Shown: positions 24,657 to 34,344, counted from the first letter of the stretch. The stretch is 64,000 nucleotides of DNA from Pedobacter sp. MC2016-24 (GCF_015223055.1 NZ_JADFBX010000001.1:1054001-1118000); one strand, 5' to 3'. Translations and numbers: made by a program. Notes: generated from the letters alone by a model not told the origin.

Positions 24657-26006
24657 CTATTTATCCTTCATAAATGCAGTGACCGCCTTTCCATCAGCAG
24701 CATTGAGTTTTACACCTAAAAATCTCGCAGCAGTAGGTGCTACATCTTCCAAACCAATGACATCTAAAGCCACTCCTTTGCGCACACCTGCACCGCTAAT
24801 GATAAAACCAGTTTGAATTTCAGGAATATCAGGGAAGTACCCGTGGGCACCACCTTTTTTTGGACCTAAAATATCGCCGGAATCTTTATCCTGGATATAG
24901 ACGCCTTTAACCGGAGCCAAAGCAAAACTTGCATGTGGATCGGCCCCGATTTTATCCAATTCTGCCCGCTCAACAATCCTGAAAAGCTTTTTGTATGCTT
25001 CCGGAATTTCATTCAGTTTTTTACGAACGTTCGCTAAGGTCTTTACATCTTTCGGATCTTTAAGATGAAAAAATGCCGCTCCTCCGGCAGCTTGAAATTT
25101 AGCCACAGGTTCTTCCTTACCTACTTTACTGTCAATTCCTATTTCTTTTAACCACACGTTAGGTGAAAGTACCCGATCAAGATCAACAAAACCATGGTCG
25201 CCAGTAACGATTACAGTAGTACTGTCTTCGATACCTGCTTTAACAAGTGCATCAAGAATGTTGGACACGGCATGATCGGCAGAGGCCAGCGCTTTCAGGA
25301 CACCTGGTCCCGAACGTCCTTCTTTATGCTGTGCACCATCTACCCCAACAATGTGGATACTTAGAAATTCAGGTTTATATTTACGAATGATATAGGCTGC
25401 CATTCGGCTATTGTTCTCGTCCATGGTCAGGTATTCCAGGTTCAAATCGTTAATTTCTGCCTTACCTATCGCATAGGTCTCCATCTCCTCAAACAAGCCC
25501 TTAGGTGTAGCAAATTCAGCGATGGCACTTTTGCGATCTGACATATTGGTAGCCGACCAGATTTCGGGAAGGTTATAATCTATTGCTGCACCGACAGAAA
25601 TCGGCCAGGAAATGGAAGCAGATTTTTTTCCTGCTTTTTTAACTGCCTGCCATAGTGTTTCGGCTTTTATTTTTTTACTGTCCGTAGTCCATTCATACAC
25701 ACCTTTATCATTGGGCATGGTGTTGTAGGTAATGCCATGTTTGGCAGGAAATGCTCCGGTAATCAGCGTAGTATGCGAAGGATAGGTTACACTTGGAAAA
25801 ATACAGCGCACACCTTTGGCATAAGCCCCCTCACGCATCAACTGCTGTAAATTAGGCGTTGGCCAGCTTTTATCTAAATAGAAGTCCGGCCTAAAGCCGT
25901 CAATACTGATCAGGATTACATGTTTCGAAGACTGGGAAAATAAAATGGTTGGAAGGCATAAAATGGCAAGTACAACCAGATGTTTTATAGATTGAATAGT
26001 TTTCAT
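24657..26006 (-). CDS. Nucleotide pyrophosphatase/phosphodiesterase (NPP) family enzyme
   Basis: A 449-residue exported protein of the alkaline phosphatase superfamily (signal peptide to FSQSS). The nucleophile is Thr74 in PSVTYPSHTTL, as in NPP phosphodiesterases. The two-metal site is complete: Asp36 (SIDGF), Asp223 and His227 (VDGAQH), Asp270 and His271 (TGDHGF) and His388 (GGAHGY). Family members cleave phosphodiester or pyrophosphate bonds in nucleotides, nucleotide sugars or phospholipid headgroups. It is 20 bp after the SusD gene and is the only enzyme of PUL A, so the transported cargo is probably a phosphodiester-containing compound or a product of its cleavage (inference). Confidence 0.92.
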   Translation of the reverse strand: MKTIQSIKHLVVLAILCLPTILFSQSSKHVILISIDGFRPDFYLDKSWPTPNLQQLMREGAYAKGVRCIFPSVTYPSHTTLITGAFPAKHGITYNTMPNDKGVYEWTTDSKKIKAETLWQAVKKAGKKSASISWPISVGAAIDYNLPEIWSATNMSDRKSAIAEFATPKGLFEEMETYAIGKAEINDLNLEYLTMDENNSRMAAYIIRKYKPEFLSIHIVGVDGAQHKEGRSGPGVLKALASADHAVSNILDALVKAGIEDSTTVIVTGDHGFVDLDRVLSPNVWLKEIGIDSKVGKEEPVAKFQAAGGAAFFHLKDPKDVKTLANVRKKLNEIPEAYKKLFRIVERAELDKIGADPHASFALAPVKGVYIQDKDSGDILGPKKGGAHGYFPDIPEIQTGFIISGAGVRKGVALDVIGLEDVAPTAARFLGVKLNAADGKAVTAFMKDK

Positions 26007-26026
26007 TTGCTAATTTTTTAAAATTG

Positions 26027-27469
26027 TTATTTGATAAAAGGCACCACCTCAGGGGCGGTTTTGTTTTGAACAAGTATTTTATTCATGTCATGCTTCATGG
26101 TTACTACGCCTGAAGCGGTATTGATTTCAAAATCATCCATTTCACGATTTCTGGGAATGAACGACGGAATGATGGCCTGGGTATGTGCACCAGTCACATT
26201 CTTATTGCCCAGTTGTTCACGTTCTGATACCGGGAACCGGATACCGAGATCAGTCATACGGCGACCCTCGGCCATAAAAATTTCTTGTCTCAGCAGGTAT
26301 ACCAGGTATAAAAGACCGTCCTGTGTATTTGCAGCATCGATTTCTGCAGCTGTGACTTTAGTGCCGGAAACCTGGTATGCCGTGATATTGCCAGTCTGCC
26401 TGTTCAATATATACCCATCTTTCTCCGCGGATGCAGCATCAAATTTCACTTTCATAGCAGTTACAGGATACACCTTATTACCTCCATTTCGGGTCTCCGC
26501 TTTATCGCTCAGACTGGTGGTTGCCCTTTTAGAAACACACTCCGTCAGCATATTTTTCAAGGTAGTCCTGGCACCGCTCAAATCATTTGAAGAGACCATA
26601 GCCTCAGCGATGATCAGGTAAGCCTCTTCCGCTTTCGCGATTGCGATGGGCTTTTGGTCCAGCGCTGCAGTGGGATTGGTATTAAAGTATTTAGGATCCA
26701 GAAAATCGAGTCTCGGTAGCGGTGCAAAAGGGTTGGCACCACTTGTGGTAAAGATATTCGCCTGGAAACCGTTACCGGGCCCATTCGTTGTACCATACAA
26801 TACTTGTCTGAGTAAAAGCGGATTCTGTATGGCCGTATTTGCCTCAGTACGGGCCTGAGTTGCATTTCCCAACCCATAATAAGCACGTGCGCGCAGCAGT
26901 GCACAAACCAGCCGGTCATTGCTTTCTGTAAATAAAGGCTGTGCATCATTTAACAGGGCTATCGCTGCGTTGAAGTGTGCTTCCGGTGAAAGTACTTCGC
27001 CCAAGGCTGTTGCAGGCATTCCCACAAAAAGCTCCGCAGCCAGCAGGTGTGCATAAGCCTTATACATCAGCAGTTCAGCGCGCTGTATGGGTTTAGATCC
27101 AGCATCAGCAGGCAATACTTTGGTTAGTCCATAATCACACATCTCCATGGTACGGTGAATCCCAGCCTGGATATTGGCGACATCCTGATCAAAGAAATTG
27201 ATTTGAGGAATGTCAAATACCTTGCTGCTTGCCGTGTAGTTGTTGAAATAATTGTCAGATACCAGCTCTGTAAATTCGGTATTTGAGGCCACCATTAAGC
27301 TCATTTGGCGACGCATGCCATCTGTCCATTCAACGGCTGAGTTTCCTGAACCGATGAAGCGGTCTTCCTTAACATTTGGATTTTCAACTTCTACCAACTC
27401 GCAACTGCCCAGCATCAGCACCATGACCAATGCGGGATAAAACATATATTTTTTCATCTTAATGAACAT
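26027..27469 (-). CDS. SusD-like outer-membrane lipoprotein of PUL A
   Basis: 480 residues with lipid Cys23 in LMLGSC. It starts at the TAATG overlap with the susC stop; an ATG at 27457 (MKKYMF) is an alternative. The helical repeats (RAELLMYKAYAHLLAAELFVG, then ALLRARAYYGLGNATQARTEANTAI) and AKAEEAYLIIAEAMVSSNDLSGA are SusD-like. The protein is diverged from the glycan PUL members, short, and acidic after the cysteine (ELVEVEN) rather than lysine-rich. It would partner the preceding SusC in cargo capture. Confidence 0.82.
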   Translation of the reverse strand: MFIKMKKYMFYPALVMVLMLGSCELVEVENPNVKEDRFIGSGNSAVEWTDGMRRQMSLMVASNTEFTELVSDNYFNNYTASSKVFDIPQINFFDQDVANIQAGIHRTMEMCDYGLTKVLPADAGSKPIQRAELLMYKAYAHLLAAELFVGMPATALGEVLSPEAHFNAAIALLNDAQPLFTESNDRLVCALLRARAYYGLGNATQARTEANTAIQNPLLLRQVLYGTTNGPGNGFQANIFTTSGANPFAPLPRLDFLDPKYFNTNPTAALDQKPIAIAKAEEAYLIIAEAMVSSNDLSGARTTLKNMLTECVSKRATTSLSDKAETRNGGNKVYPVTAMKVKFDAASAEKDGYILNRQTGNITAYQVSGTKVTAAEIDAANTQDGLLYLVYLLRQEIFMAEGRRMTDLGIRFPVSEREQLGNKNVTGAHTQAIIPSFIPRNREMDDFEINTASGVVTMKHDMNKILVQNKTAPEVVPFIK

Positions 27470-30400
27470 TAGAAATTAACTTTAACAGAACCTAAAAATT
27501 GACGTGGAGCAGAATAAGTTGCATAAGAGACCCCACCTGTAGTTGCTCTACCTTGTCCTTGTGCACTGCCACTGGTGGTATTCTCCGGATCGAAAGCAGA
27601 AGAAGCAAAGTTTAGCGGATTGGTGATACTGAAACCCAGCGTTAGGTTTTTGATCGTTTTACCCAATTTAGGACCGCGAAAAAGATAGCTGGCACCGATG
27701 GTCCGCACTTTGATAAAATCTGTTTTCTCTACAAACATATTGGTAAAATTGAGCCAGTTGGTTCTTCCATTTTTATCGATTTCACCCTGAGGGATTCCTT
27801 CATTACCCGCAGCATAATTAAATCGAAACTGTTTATCCCAGTTGCTCGCATACGCACCCGATTGATAATCGGCATTGGCAAAGAGATTGAAATCTTTAAA
27901 TTGCAGGTTAAGGCCCATACTACCGTATAGATCGGGAATGGTACTACCTAAAAATTGCAATGGTGTAGTAGAATCCATCACGCCATCTGCACCAAACGTA
28001 CCGGTACCAGCACGAATAAATCCTACAGGATAGCCTTCCTGAACTACCGTCTGGATGGTACGCTCACTAAAACCGTTCAGGTTAAAGGGTGCGCTCCCCA
28101 TGGCACTCAAGACCTTGTTATAAGCGGTATTTGCCGATACATTTATAGACAGAGAGAGGTCTTTGGTCTTTATAGGGGTAGCGTTCATGCTTAGCTCTAC
28201 ACCTCTGTTTAGTATTTTACCCACATTTCTGATGGTAGCAATCTCACCTGTAGAAGGTGTGGCAGGCACCGTGAACAAGGCATCTTTGGTGATGCTATGG
28301 TAAATTCCTGCAGTCAATATCAGTCGGTCCTGTAATAAACCGAGGTCCAGACCAAGCTCCAGCGTAGCCGTTTTCTCTGGTTTTAAATCCACTTTAGGTG
28401 TACCAAAAGAAGCACCCAATGCCCCCAGGTAACTTGCAAAATCTATCAGTCTCTCATTTCTGAACGGAGGAGGGAAATTTCCGGCCAAACCATAACTGCC
28501 TCTCAGCTTCGCTGATGAAATGAAGGGAAGTGCATCCTTAAAACCAGGCTCGGCAGTAGGAATGTAAGCGAAACCAGCTTTAGGGTAGTACTGCACGCCT
28601 ACTTCCTTTCCGAAAGCCGTGTTTCCATCACCCCTTAAACCAAGGTCAATAAAGAACTTGTTTTTAAAACCCAAATTCTCCTGAATATAAAGTCCGTAAT
28701 TGACAACTTCAGTCAGCACCTCATTAGAAGTTGTTGCGCCAACCTTACTGATGTCTCGCATACCATCTCTTACATTGGTACCATTGTAAGCTACCTGACG
28801 GTCCTCATTGCGAAAAAGTTGCCCACCGAAAGTTGTGATGAAAGAGAAATTCCCCAATTCAGCTTTGTGCTGACCATTCAATTCCATCGTTAGGCCCCAG
28901 TATTTTCTATCCGCATTGCTGATGCTTCCACCCGCAGTACTGATATTGCCGGTAGTATGTGTGATGTACTGGTTGGTTGTAATCACTTTATTTCTGGTGG
29001 TGCGGTAATCAATCCCGCCTACTGCTTTGATGACCAGGCTTTCCATCGGACGGTAATTGAAGGTCTGAGAGGTCTGAAAACGGTTGACCACGATCTCGTT
29101 GTCCTGTAAGCGTTCTGCTTCTCTTACATAATCTTTCAACTTCTGATAGTCTTCGTCGTTCAGGTCATCGATTAAAGGATTTTTGACTGGTCCGCTATTT
29201 TTAGAAGCGCCACTTTCCAGAAACCAAAGACCTGTGTAGCCACCTTGATTACCATTTCTGCTTCTTTTGAAACTGTTGTTCACGAACGTAAAACTGCTTT
29301 CGTAAGTGACCTGATCGCCAATATTGGCTCTAAACCCAGAGCGCATGTCGATCCGCTCATTGGCATTTTGTTTCATGATCTGCACACCAGAGCTGTTCAT
29401 GTAACCACCGGTAAAGCTATAGCCAAGTCCACCTTTACTACCATTGATGCCGACATTGTATTTCTGGAAAGTTCCCCTTTCGAAAAGCATATCTTTTGTT
29501 CTCTTGAAATGTAAAAAATCATTTGTTGAGGCTTCAGGTCCGACTTCCACGTTTAACGTAATGGCTGTACGTTCAGAACCACCCTTTTTTGTGATGATCT
29601 GGATGACACCATTGGCAGCATCCGAACCGTATAAAGTTGTGGCTGCCCCGCCATTGATGTACTCAATTTTTTCAATATTATCCATCGGGATATCCGCCAA
29701 AGCGCTTACGCCCGCTCCTGAAGCAGAGCCGCCACCCAGGGTAGCGGGTGTATTGAGGTTGTCCATACGTACACCATCTACATACACCACGGGGGTCGAG
29801 TTCATAAATGCCGAAACCACCCCACGTGCACGAATGATTGAGGTAGAACCCGCTTGTCCGCCGGTTAACCTGATCTGCGCATTAGGCAGCTTAGACTGCA
29901 GCAACTGATCAATACGACTACCAGGTGTTTTCTCTATATCTGCACCACTAATGCTGACCACGTTGGTAGACAAACGGCGCTTACTCACATCAATACCCTG
30001 GCCAGTCACCACAACTTCATCCAGGCCGAGACGATCTTCCTCCAGTTGTACATTTTGTCTGATCGAAGTATTGGAACGTTCAATACTAAACTCCTGGGAT
30101 TTATAACCAATATAGGAAACCACAAGTGTGAAACTAGCTCTATCTTCTTTAACAGAAAGGCTGTAAGAACCATCAATATCAGTTTGTGTACCAATCACTG
30201 TACCTTTTACCCTGATGCTCACACCAGGAATGGTCTCTCCGGTTCTTTTATCTTTGATGATACCCGAAACCACAGTGGGTATCAGATTTTTGACGGGGTT
30301 GATGATGATGTACTTATCACTGATTTGTTGCACCTCAATACTTGCCGGAGCCATGATCTCATTTAAGATTGCAGCAATGGATTTTTCCTTCGCATTAATG

Positions 30401-30660
30401 GTAATTTTCCTGCTTTGCATGGCTTCCATATTTTTGTAGCCGATCACAAAATTACTTTGCTTTTCAATCATGCCAATGACTTCCTTAACTGGCATTTCCC
30501 GGGCAAACAGGTTGATCTTTACCTCATGCATAGACTGTCCTGATATTGGGCCGGCATAGATGAGCACATTAGAAAAAAAGAGAAGGGCTATCGTTAACTT
30601 CATTTTTAGATTAATTAAGGACCATAGCGGGTATTTGCAACCCGGGTAAATTTTTTGCAT
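27469..30660 (-). CDS. STN-domain SusC/TonB-dependent transducer of PUL A
   Basis: A 1063-residue outer-membrane protein. After a long basic leader and a signal peptide (KLTIALLFFSNVLIYA), residues about 45-120 form a secretin/TonB short N-terminal (STN) domain. A carboxypeptidase-regulatory-like domain (about 130-205), a TonB box near LDEVVVTGQG (213-222), plug and barrel follow, ending VKVNF. The STN domain is the part that contacts FecR in the periplasm, so this protein both imports and reports its ligand. FecR and ECF sigma genes lie directly upstream. A second start at the Met of MKLTIAL (residue 20) is possible. Confidence 0.95.
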   Translation of the reverse strand: MQKIYPGCKYPLWSLINLKMKLTIALLFFSNVLIYAGPISGQSMHEVKINLFAREMPVKEVIGMIEKQSNFVIGYKNMEAMQSRKITINAKEKSIAAILNEIMAPASIEVQQISDKYIIINPVKNLIPTVVSGIIKDKRTGETIPGVSIRVKGTVIGTQTDIDGSYSLSVKEDRASFTLVVSYIGYKSQEFSIERSNTSIRQNVQLEEDRLGLDEVVVTGQGIDVSKRRLSTNVVSISGADIEKTPGSRIDQLLQSKLPNAQIRLTGGQAGSTSIIRARGVVSAFMNSTPVVYVDGVRMDNLNTPATLGGGSASGAGVSALADIPMDNIEKIEYINGGAATTLYGSDAANGVIQIITKKGGSERTAITLNVEVGPEASTNDFLHFKRTKDMLFERGTFQKYNVGINGSKGGLGYSFTGGYMNSSGVQIMKQNANERIDMRSGFRANIGDQVTYESSFTFVNNSFKRSRNGNQGGYTGLWFLESGASKNSGPVKNPLIDDLNDEDYQKLKDYVREAERLQDNEIVVNRFQTSQTFNYRPMESLVIKAVGGIDYRTTRNKVITTNQYITHTTGNISTAGGSISNADRKYWGLTMELNGQHKAELGNFSFITTFGGQLFRNEDRQVAYNGTNVRDGMRDISKVGATTSNEVLTEVVNYGLYIQENLGFKNKFFIDLGLRGDGNTAFGKEVGVQYYPKAGFAYIPTAEPGFKDALPFISSAKLRGSYGLAGNFPPPFRNERLIDFASYLGALGASFGTPKVDLKPEKTATLELGLDLGLLQDRLILTAGIYHSITKDALFTVPATPSTGEIATIRNVGKILNRGVELSMNATPIKTKDLSLSINVSANTAYNKVLSAMGSAPFNLNGFSERTIQTVVQEGYPVGFIRAGTGTFGADGVMDSTTPLQFLGSTIPDLYGSMGLNLQFKDFNLFANADYQSGAYASNWDKQFRFNYAAGNEGIPQGEIDKNGRTNWLNFTNMFVEKTDFIKVRTIGASYLFRGPKLGKTIKNLTLGFSITNPLNFASSAFDPENTTSGSAQGQGRATTGGVSYATYSAPRQFLGSVKVNF

Positions 30661-30707
30661 ATTTGATATGTTTTTGATGTTTTACGAAATTCATTGGAAA
30701 TACGGCT

Positions 30708-30722
30708 GTGCTGCTTCAGCAC
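30708..30722. repeat. Short dyad between fecR and susC of PUL A
   Basis: GTGCTG and CAGCAC flank a 3-nt loop CTT, 48 bp before the susC start codon. It could be an operator half or a small leader hairpin beside the larger hairpin at 30733-30758. It is an observation only. Confidence 0.35.
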
Positions 30723-30732
30723 TTCGTTTAAG

Positions 30733-30765
30733 ACCGGAAATGTTGTCGCATTTCCGGTTTTTTTT
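30733..30765 (+). terminator. Strong hairpin with T-run between fecR and susC (PUL A)
   Basis: A 10-bp stem (ACCGGAAATG at 30733-30742 with its complement at 30749-30758, loop TTGTCG) is followed on the plus strand by eight T. In that direction it is a canonical intrinsic terminator, yet the flanking genes run on the minus strand. It would block antisense transcription into fecR. In the minus-strand message the hairpin still forms right after the fecR stop and may end or attenuate the sigma/anti-sigma transcript. Confidence 0.7.
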
Positions 30766-30776
30766 ATGCGTGTTTT

Positions 30777-31751
30777 TTACATGTTTTTATTTTTAATGGT
30801 GATCTGATTGTACTGATAAATAAACTGTCGGTCTGTTAGTCTGGTTAAAATCCGGAGCACGCTGTTTATCGATTCATGATTGAAACGAATGGTATACCGA
30901 TCAACAGCATTCGATTTGCTCAAGTCATTCACTTTCAAATTGTAATGTCTTTTTAATTGTTCTGAGATATCCTTTATCGAAGCGTTATCGATGAATAACT
31001 TAGCATCCTTCCAGGATGTAATGGCCAAAGCATCTTCCGTATTGATTTCATATTTCCCTGTACTTTTATAAAAGCTTACTGTTTTATTCACCGTCATGTT
31101 TTTGGCAATTGGTCTGAACTGTTTTCCCTCAAGCTGGCTCACCATTACCCTACCTGTAAGTACTGCGACTTTAATCCTATCCCTTTCCGGGTAAGCGTTG
31201 ATGTTAAAGGAAGTGCCCAAAACACTTGTCCTAAGTAATCCGGACTGCACCAAAAAAGGCCTGGTTTTATCTTTTGCTATTTTAAAGTAGGCTTCACCGC
31301 TTAATGATACCTTTCTATCTTTTTCTCCAAAGTCGGCAGCAATCAAAAGCTGACTACCGGCATTTAGCATCACGACAGAACCGTCGGTTAAAGTAATCTC
31401 TTTGCGCGCTCCGATGCCCGCAGCAATGCGCATTTCATGTGCTTTCATTGTGGCCTTTGGCATTTGGTTAGAAGACCATACCAGTGCCGTAGTCAATAAA
31501 ATCAAACAGGCTGCGGCATAACTCAGGTATTTCCGCTGCGGCCTTTTTTTTCCAATATGCTTAAACAGGTATTCCTTTATGTGATGCTCAAGCTGGGAAT
31601 CTGTAATCGGTTCCAGCCCGGAATTCGTTTCTTCCAGATCCAGGGCATCGTACCAGTAATCTATCGCCTCCGATTCAGACAAACTGGTCTGATGATTTAC
31701 ATACATTTTAAGGAATTTCTTAAGTTCCGCTTCTTTTTTATCTATTGACAT
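30777..31751 (-). CDS. FecR-family anti-sigma factor of PUL A
   Basis: 324 residues. A cytoplasmic helical N-terminus (about 1-72, LSESEAIDYWYDAL) binds the sigma factor. One membrane segment lies at about 75-93. The periplasmic FecR domain covers about 105-205, with LTDGSVVMLNAGSQL and LSGEAYFKIAKDKTRPF. A DUF4974-type C-terminal domain (about 245-324) should receive the STN domain of SusC. The gene follows the ECF gene by 37 bp and is separated from susC by a 116-bp gap with a strong hairpin. Confidence 0.93.
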   Translation of the reverse strand: MSIDKKEAELKKFLKMYVNHQTSLSESEAIDYWYDALDLEETNSGLEPITDSQLEHHIKEYLFKHIGKKRPQRKYLSYAAACLILLTTALVWSSNQMPKATMKAHEMRIAAGIGARKEITLTDGSVVMLNAGSQLLIAADFGEKDRKVSLSGEAYFKIAKDKTRPFLVQSGLLRTSVLGTSFNINAYPERDRIKVAVLTGRVMVSQLEGKQFRPIAKNMTVNKTVSFYKSTGKYEINTEDALAITSWKDAKLFIDNASIKDISEQLKRHYNLKVNDLSKSNAVDRYTIRFNHESINSVLRILTRLTDRQFIYQYNQITIKNKNM

Positions 31752-31788
31752 CCTACACTACTTATCACAGCAAGGGGGCTCTAGTACT

Positions 31789-32424
31789 TTAATTTAGTGT
31801 TACTAAAACATCAATTAATGGTTGTTTGACATAGGTAATCGCTGCTATGATAAATAAGATGGTTGTGTCAGAATTGTATTTCCCTAATCGAAACCTGATC
31901 CTGTAAAGCACGGCCGAGATGTTATTTTTCACGGTCTGCTCTGAAACAGAAAGACTGGCTGCAATCTCTTTGATACTCATGTGCTGATCACGACTCAATT
32001 TATAAGGCAACAGCAAGCGATCGGGAAGCCCATTTAATTCCGCATCCACCACATGATTCAGTTCCTTGTACAAAACATCATCATCCGTTTTTTGTGCAGA
32101 AGGAAAAGAAAGTACCTGTTCCAGAAGATGCGCGCCGGTGATGGTAATTCCCGGGCGACTGAAATAGTTAATCGAAGCATATTTTGCCGACTTATAGACA
32201 TAAGAAGAGAGGCTATTTTGTGCATCACAAGTTACGGTAAGTCTGTTTTTCCATAATCCTAAAAAAATATCCTGGATGATATCCTGTGCCTCTTCCCTAT
32301 TTCTAATTTTCTTACAAACGTGCCTATACAGACCTTCCCAATATCTGTTCACCAATTCAGCAAATGCGATATGGTTGTCTTTTTTGACAAGTTCCAATAA
32401 ATCGTTATCAGCTAGTTTTTTCAT
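31789..32424 (-). CDS. ECF sigma factor of PUL A
   Basis: 211 residues. Region 2 lies at about 20-88 (AFAELVNRYWEGLYRHV, EAQDIIQDIFLGLW) and region 4 at about 135-185 (SIKEIAASLSVSEQTVKNNISAVLYRIR). The last 25 residues form a hydrophobic tail (TTILFIIAAITYV) after region 4, as also seen in the PUL C sigma factor; it may tether the protein to the membrane or to FecR. A TAATTTTG element at 32435-32442 places the probable transcription start only a few bases before the ATG. Confidence 0.93.
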   Translation of the reverse strand: MKKLADNDLLELVKKDNHIAFAELVNRYWEGLYRHVCKKIRNREEAQDIIQDIFLGLWKNRLTVTCDAQNSLSSYVYKSAKYASINYFSRPGITITGAHLLEQVLSFPSAQKTDDDVLYKELNHVVDAELNGLPDRLLLPYKLSRDQHMSIKEIAASLSVSEQTVKNNISAVLYRIRFRLGKYNSDTTILFIIAAITYVKQPLIDVLVTLN

Positions 32425-32434
32425 AACCCCGATG

Positions 32435-32442
32435 CAAAATTA
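32435..32442 (-). promoter_or_regulatory. -7 element of the PUL A sigma gene
   Basis: TAATTTTG on the minus strand, matching TAnnTTTG, 10 bp before the start codon. The predicted leader is very short. No clear -33 element. Confidence 0.45.
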
Positions 32443-32599
32443 CGGCTGCACTATAAACTACATATTAAGTTTCTATGCGAAGTAATGCACAATCAAGGCC
32501 AGGCATGTATGATCTATGCTTTTATGCATCTTCATTAGGGTTCTGATATTTCCCGAATTTTAAAGAAGATGTCGTATCAAACAGGCAAGTAGTGTAGCC

Positions 32600-33085
32600 C
32601 TACACAATATCCCTGTAATAATCTAACAAACGGCGCTTCAGACTGCCCTCCTTAACAACGCCCTCCAGAACCTCAAACAGCAATTCTACCTGCTCCTTTT
32701 TCTTTATAAAAAGATGCTCAACTACATCATCCATAGTTTTTGGACGATCAAAAAAGCCATAAGCGATCAGCCCATCAATTACTTTTTTAAGATCAACCTG
32801 GTTACTTAGGCTCAAGACCACCTTATCTACCAATTCTCCCGGGCTTTGTTGCTCCATGTCATCCCTGGGAAGTAGGTCATGAACCGTACATTTTAATGCC
32901 TCCGCAAGTTTTGGATATTCATGCGGCGGATATTGACCCTGAGAAAGTGTACTTTCAACATGACTTACATAAGCCTCAGCGTGCTCCAGTAATAAAGATA
33001 ACTGACTTGCAGATAACCCTAGAATCAGCCTCCTCAGCTTGACCTGGTTTATAATGGATAGAGAAAATTTCACGATTGTATTCAT
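32600..33085 (-). CDS. XRE-type helix-turn-helix regulator
   Basis: I use the ATG at 33085 (161 residues); a GTG one codon upstream is less likely. Residues about 15-73 form a lambda-repressor-like HTH (LRRLILGLSASQLSLLLEHAEAYVSHVES, then PKLAEALKCTVHDLLP). The C-terminal half (about 80-161) is helical and of unknown role, and there is no metabolite-binding domain I recognise. It stands alone between the end of PUL B and the sigma gene of PUL A with about 150-175 bp gaps on both sides. It may act on either locus, but no operator is evident. Confidence 0.8.
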   Translation of the reverse strand: MNTIVKFSLSIINQVKLRRLILGLSASQLSLLLEHAEAYVSHVESTLSQGQYPPHEYPKLAEALKCTVHDLLPRDDMEQQSPGELVDKVVLSLSNQVDLKKVIDGLIAYGFFDRPKTMDDVVEHLFIKKKEQVELLFEVLEGVVKEGSLKRRLLDYYRDIV

Positions 33086-33168
33086 CACATCTATTGACCT
33101 TTTTGTTGAACAATATACGTTCCAAAACCACGCTTAGGAAATTTTATTTTTGTCAGCATTAGGTTTCA

Positions 33169-33211
33169 GAGCGCATCCGTTATCACCCGATTAAATGAAA
33201 CGGACACGCTC
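33169..33211. repeat. Imperfect inverted repeat after PUL B
   Basis: The 13-bp arms (33169-33181 and 33199-33211) pair except for two bases and enclose 17 bp. The repeat begins 27 bp after the stop of the TlpA-like gene, so it may be a factor-dependent terminator. There is no T-run, so confidence is low. Confidence 0.35.
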
Positions 33212-33237
33212 ATTTTCATTGCACTATACTTTAGAAA

Positions 33238-34344
33238 TCAATTATTTAAAAGCATTTTCTTTAGTTCTTCAACTTCAACACCTTGTTTTACAACTAACCC
33301 ATTTTGATCAATCAGGAAGGTTGAGGGTAATGTTTGTACCTGATAATCTAAAACTGCTTTAGATTGCATAGATGCTGAAATCAATTGCAGCCATGGAATC
33401 TGGTCAGATGCCACAGCTTTTTTCCATAGTTCTTTATTTTCATCCACAGAAATCGAAACCACGGCTATACCCTTACTTTTTAAATCGGCATATAATGGTG
33501 CAATATTTCTATTGGTTGCCCGGCATGGTGTACACCAGGATGCCCAAAAATCAATTAAAACGTATTTGTTGTTTTTCAACAACTGATCAAGTGAGATGGA
33601 GTCTCCCTTAATGGAAGGTAAAATAAATGATGGGGCTTTTTTCCCAAGCAAGGAACGACGTTCGTATACCAGAAGTTTGCGCTCAATTTCCTTAGACACA
33701 TGGTTGGTTGATTTTGTGGCGAGAAACCAGGCACTCAGTGTTTTCAAATCTTTTTGCTGCCACAGATTGATATTCCGGTAGGTAATCCACTGGCTTAGCG
33801 AATTGGTTATGTTATTTTTGATAAAGGCCATTCTGGCTGACTGAACCTTTTCCGCGATCTCCTTATTTTCTCGTTCTGCGATTAGCTTTTCATCCAGATT
33901 TTTTGCTTTTGTATATTTGCTACCTGTCGCGGCCCATTCCTTTTCCAAAGGACTCATCACTTTCAAGTATTGTTCTAATTTGTTTTGCAAAACACCACCC
34001 TGAACAACTACCTGCGAATCGGCTTTTAATGCGATGGAACAAACACCCTTCTCCAATATGATGGTTTGATTGAAAAATGGTTTTCTGGCTTCCAGGGTAA
34101 AAACAGCTGGTAGAGAATCTGTAAGGTGCAACACGCATTTACGTTCATTATTCAAACTTCCAGTGTCTAAAAGGACCCTTTTAGGCCATTCCCTATACAG
34201 CTTCAATTTGGTTCCTGCCGGATGCAATGCCGAACTAAACTCAATGTTCATTTTCACTGATTGTGCTTTCACAGCCGAAATATGACATATGGCACTTGTG
34301 ATGATGATCATCACAAGCACTGTTCTTTTTAAATAATAATTCAT
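33238..34344 (-). CDS. TlpA-like thiol-disulfide oxidoreductase of PUL B
   Basis: A 368-residue exported protein (signal peptide to VKAQS). The N-terminal beta-rich part (about 30-120) resembles the DUF4369 domain seen before many Bacteroidota thioredoxins. A helical linker is followed by a TlpA/AhpC-type thioredoxin fold (about 235-368) with the active site WASWCTPC (Cys271, Cys274) and the cis-Pro loop TLPSTF. It acts in the periplasm on disulfides of partner proteins or imported peptides. It lies 4 bp after the susD stop of PUL B and is the only enzyme in that locus. Confidence 0.9.
   Translation of the reverse strand: MNYYLKRTVLVMIIITSAICHISAVKAQSVKMNIEFSSALHPAGTKLKLYREWPKRVLLDTGSLNNERKCVLHLTDSLPAVFTLEARKPFFNQTIILEKGVCSIALKADSQVVVQGGVLQNKLEQYLKVMSPLEKEWAATGSKYTKAKNLDEKLIAERENKEIAEKVQSARMAFIKNNITNSLSQWITYRNINLWQQKDLKTLSAWFLATKSTNHVSKEIERKLLVYERRSLLGKKAPSFILPSIKGDSISLDQLLKNNKYVLIDFWASWCTPCRATNRNIAPLYADLKSKGIAVVSISVDENKELWKKAVASDQIPWLQLISASMQSKAVLDYQVQTLPSTFLIDQNGLVVKQGVEVEELKKMLLNN

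Noticed and set aside
32600..33088. GTG start for the XRE regulator
   Set aside because: An ATG one codon downstream (33085) is the more likely initiator.
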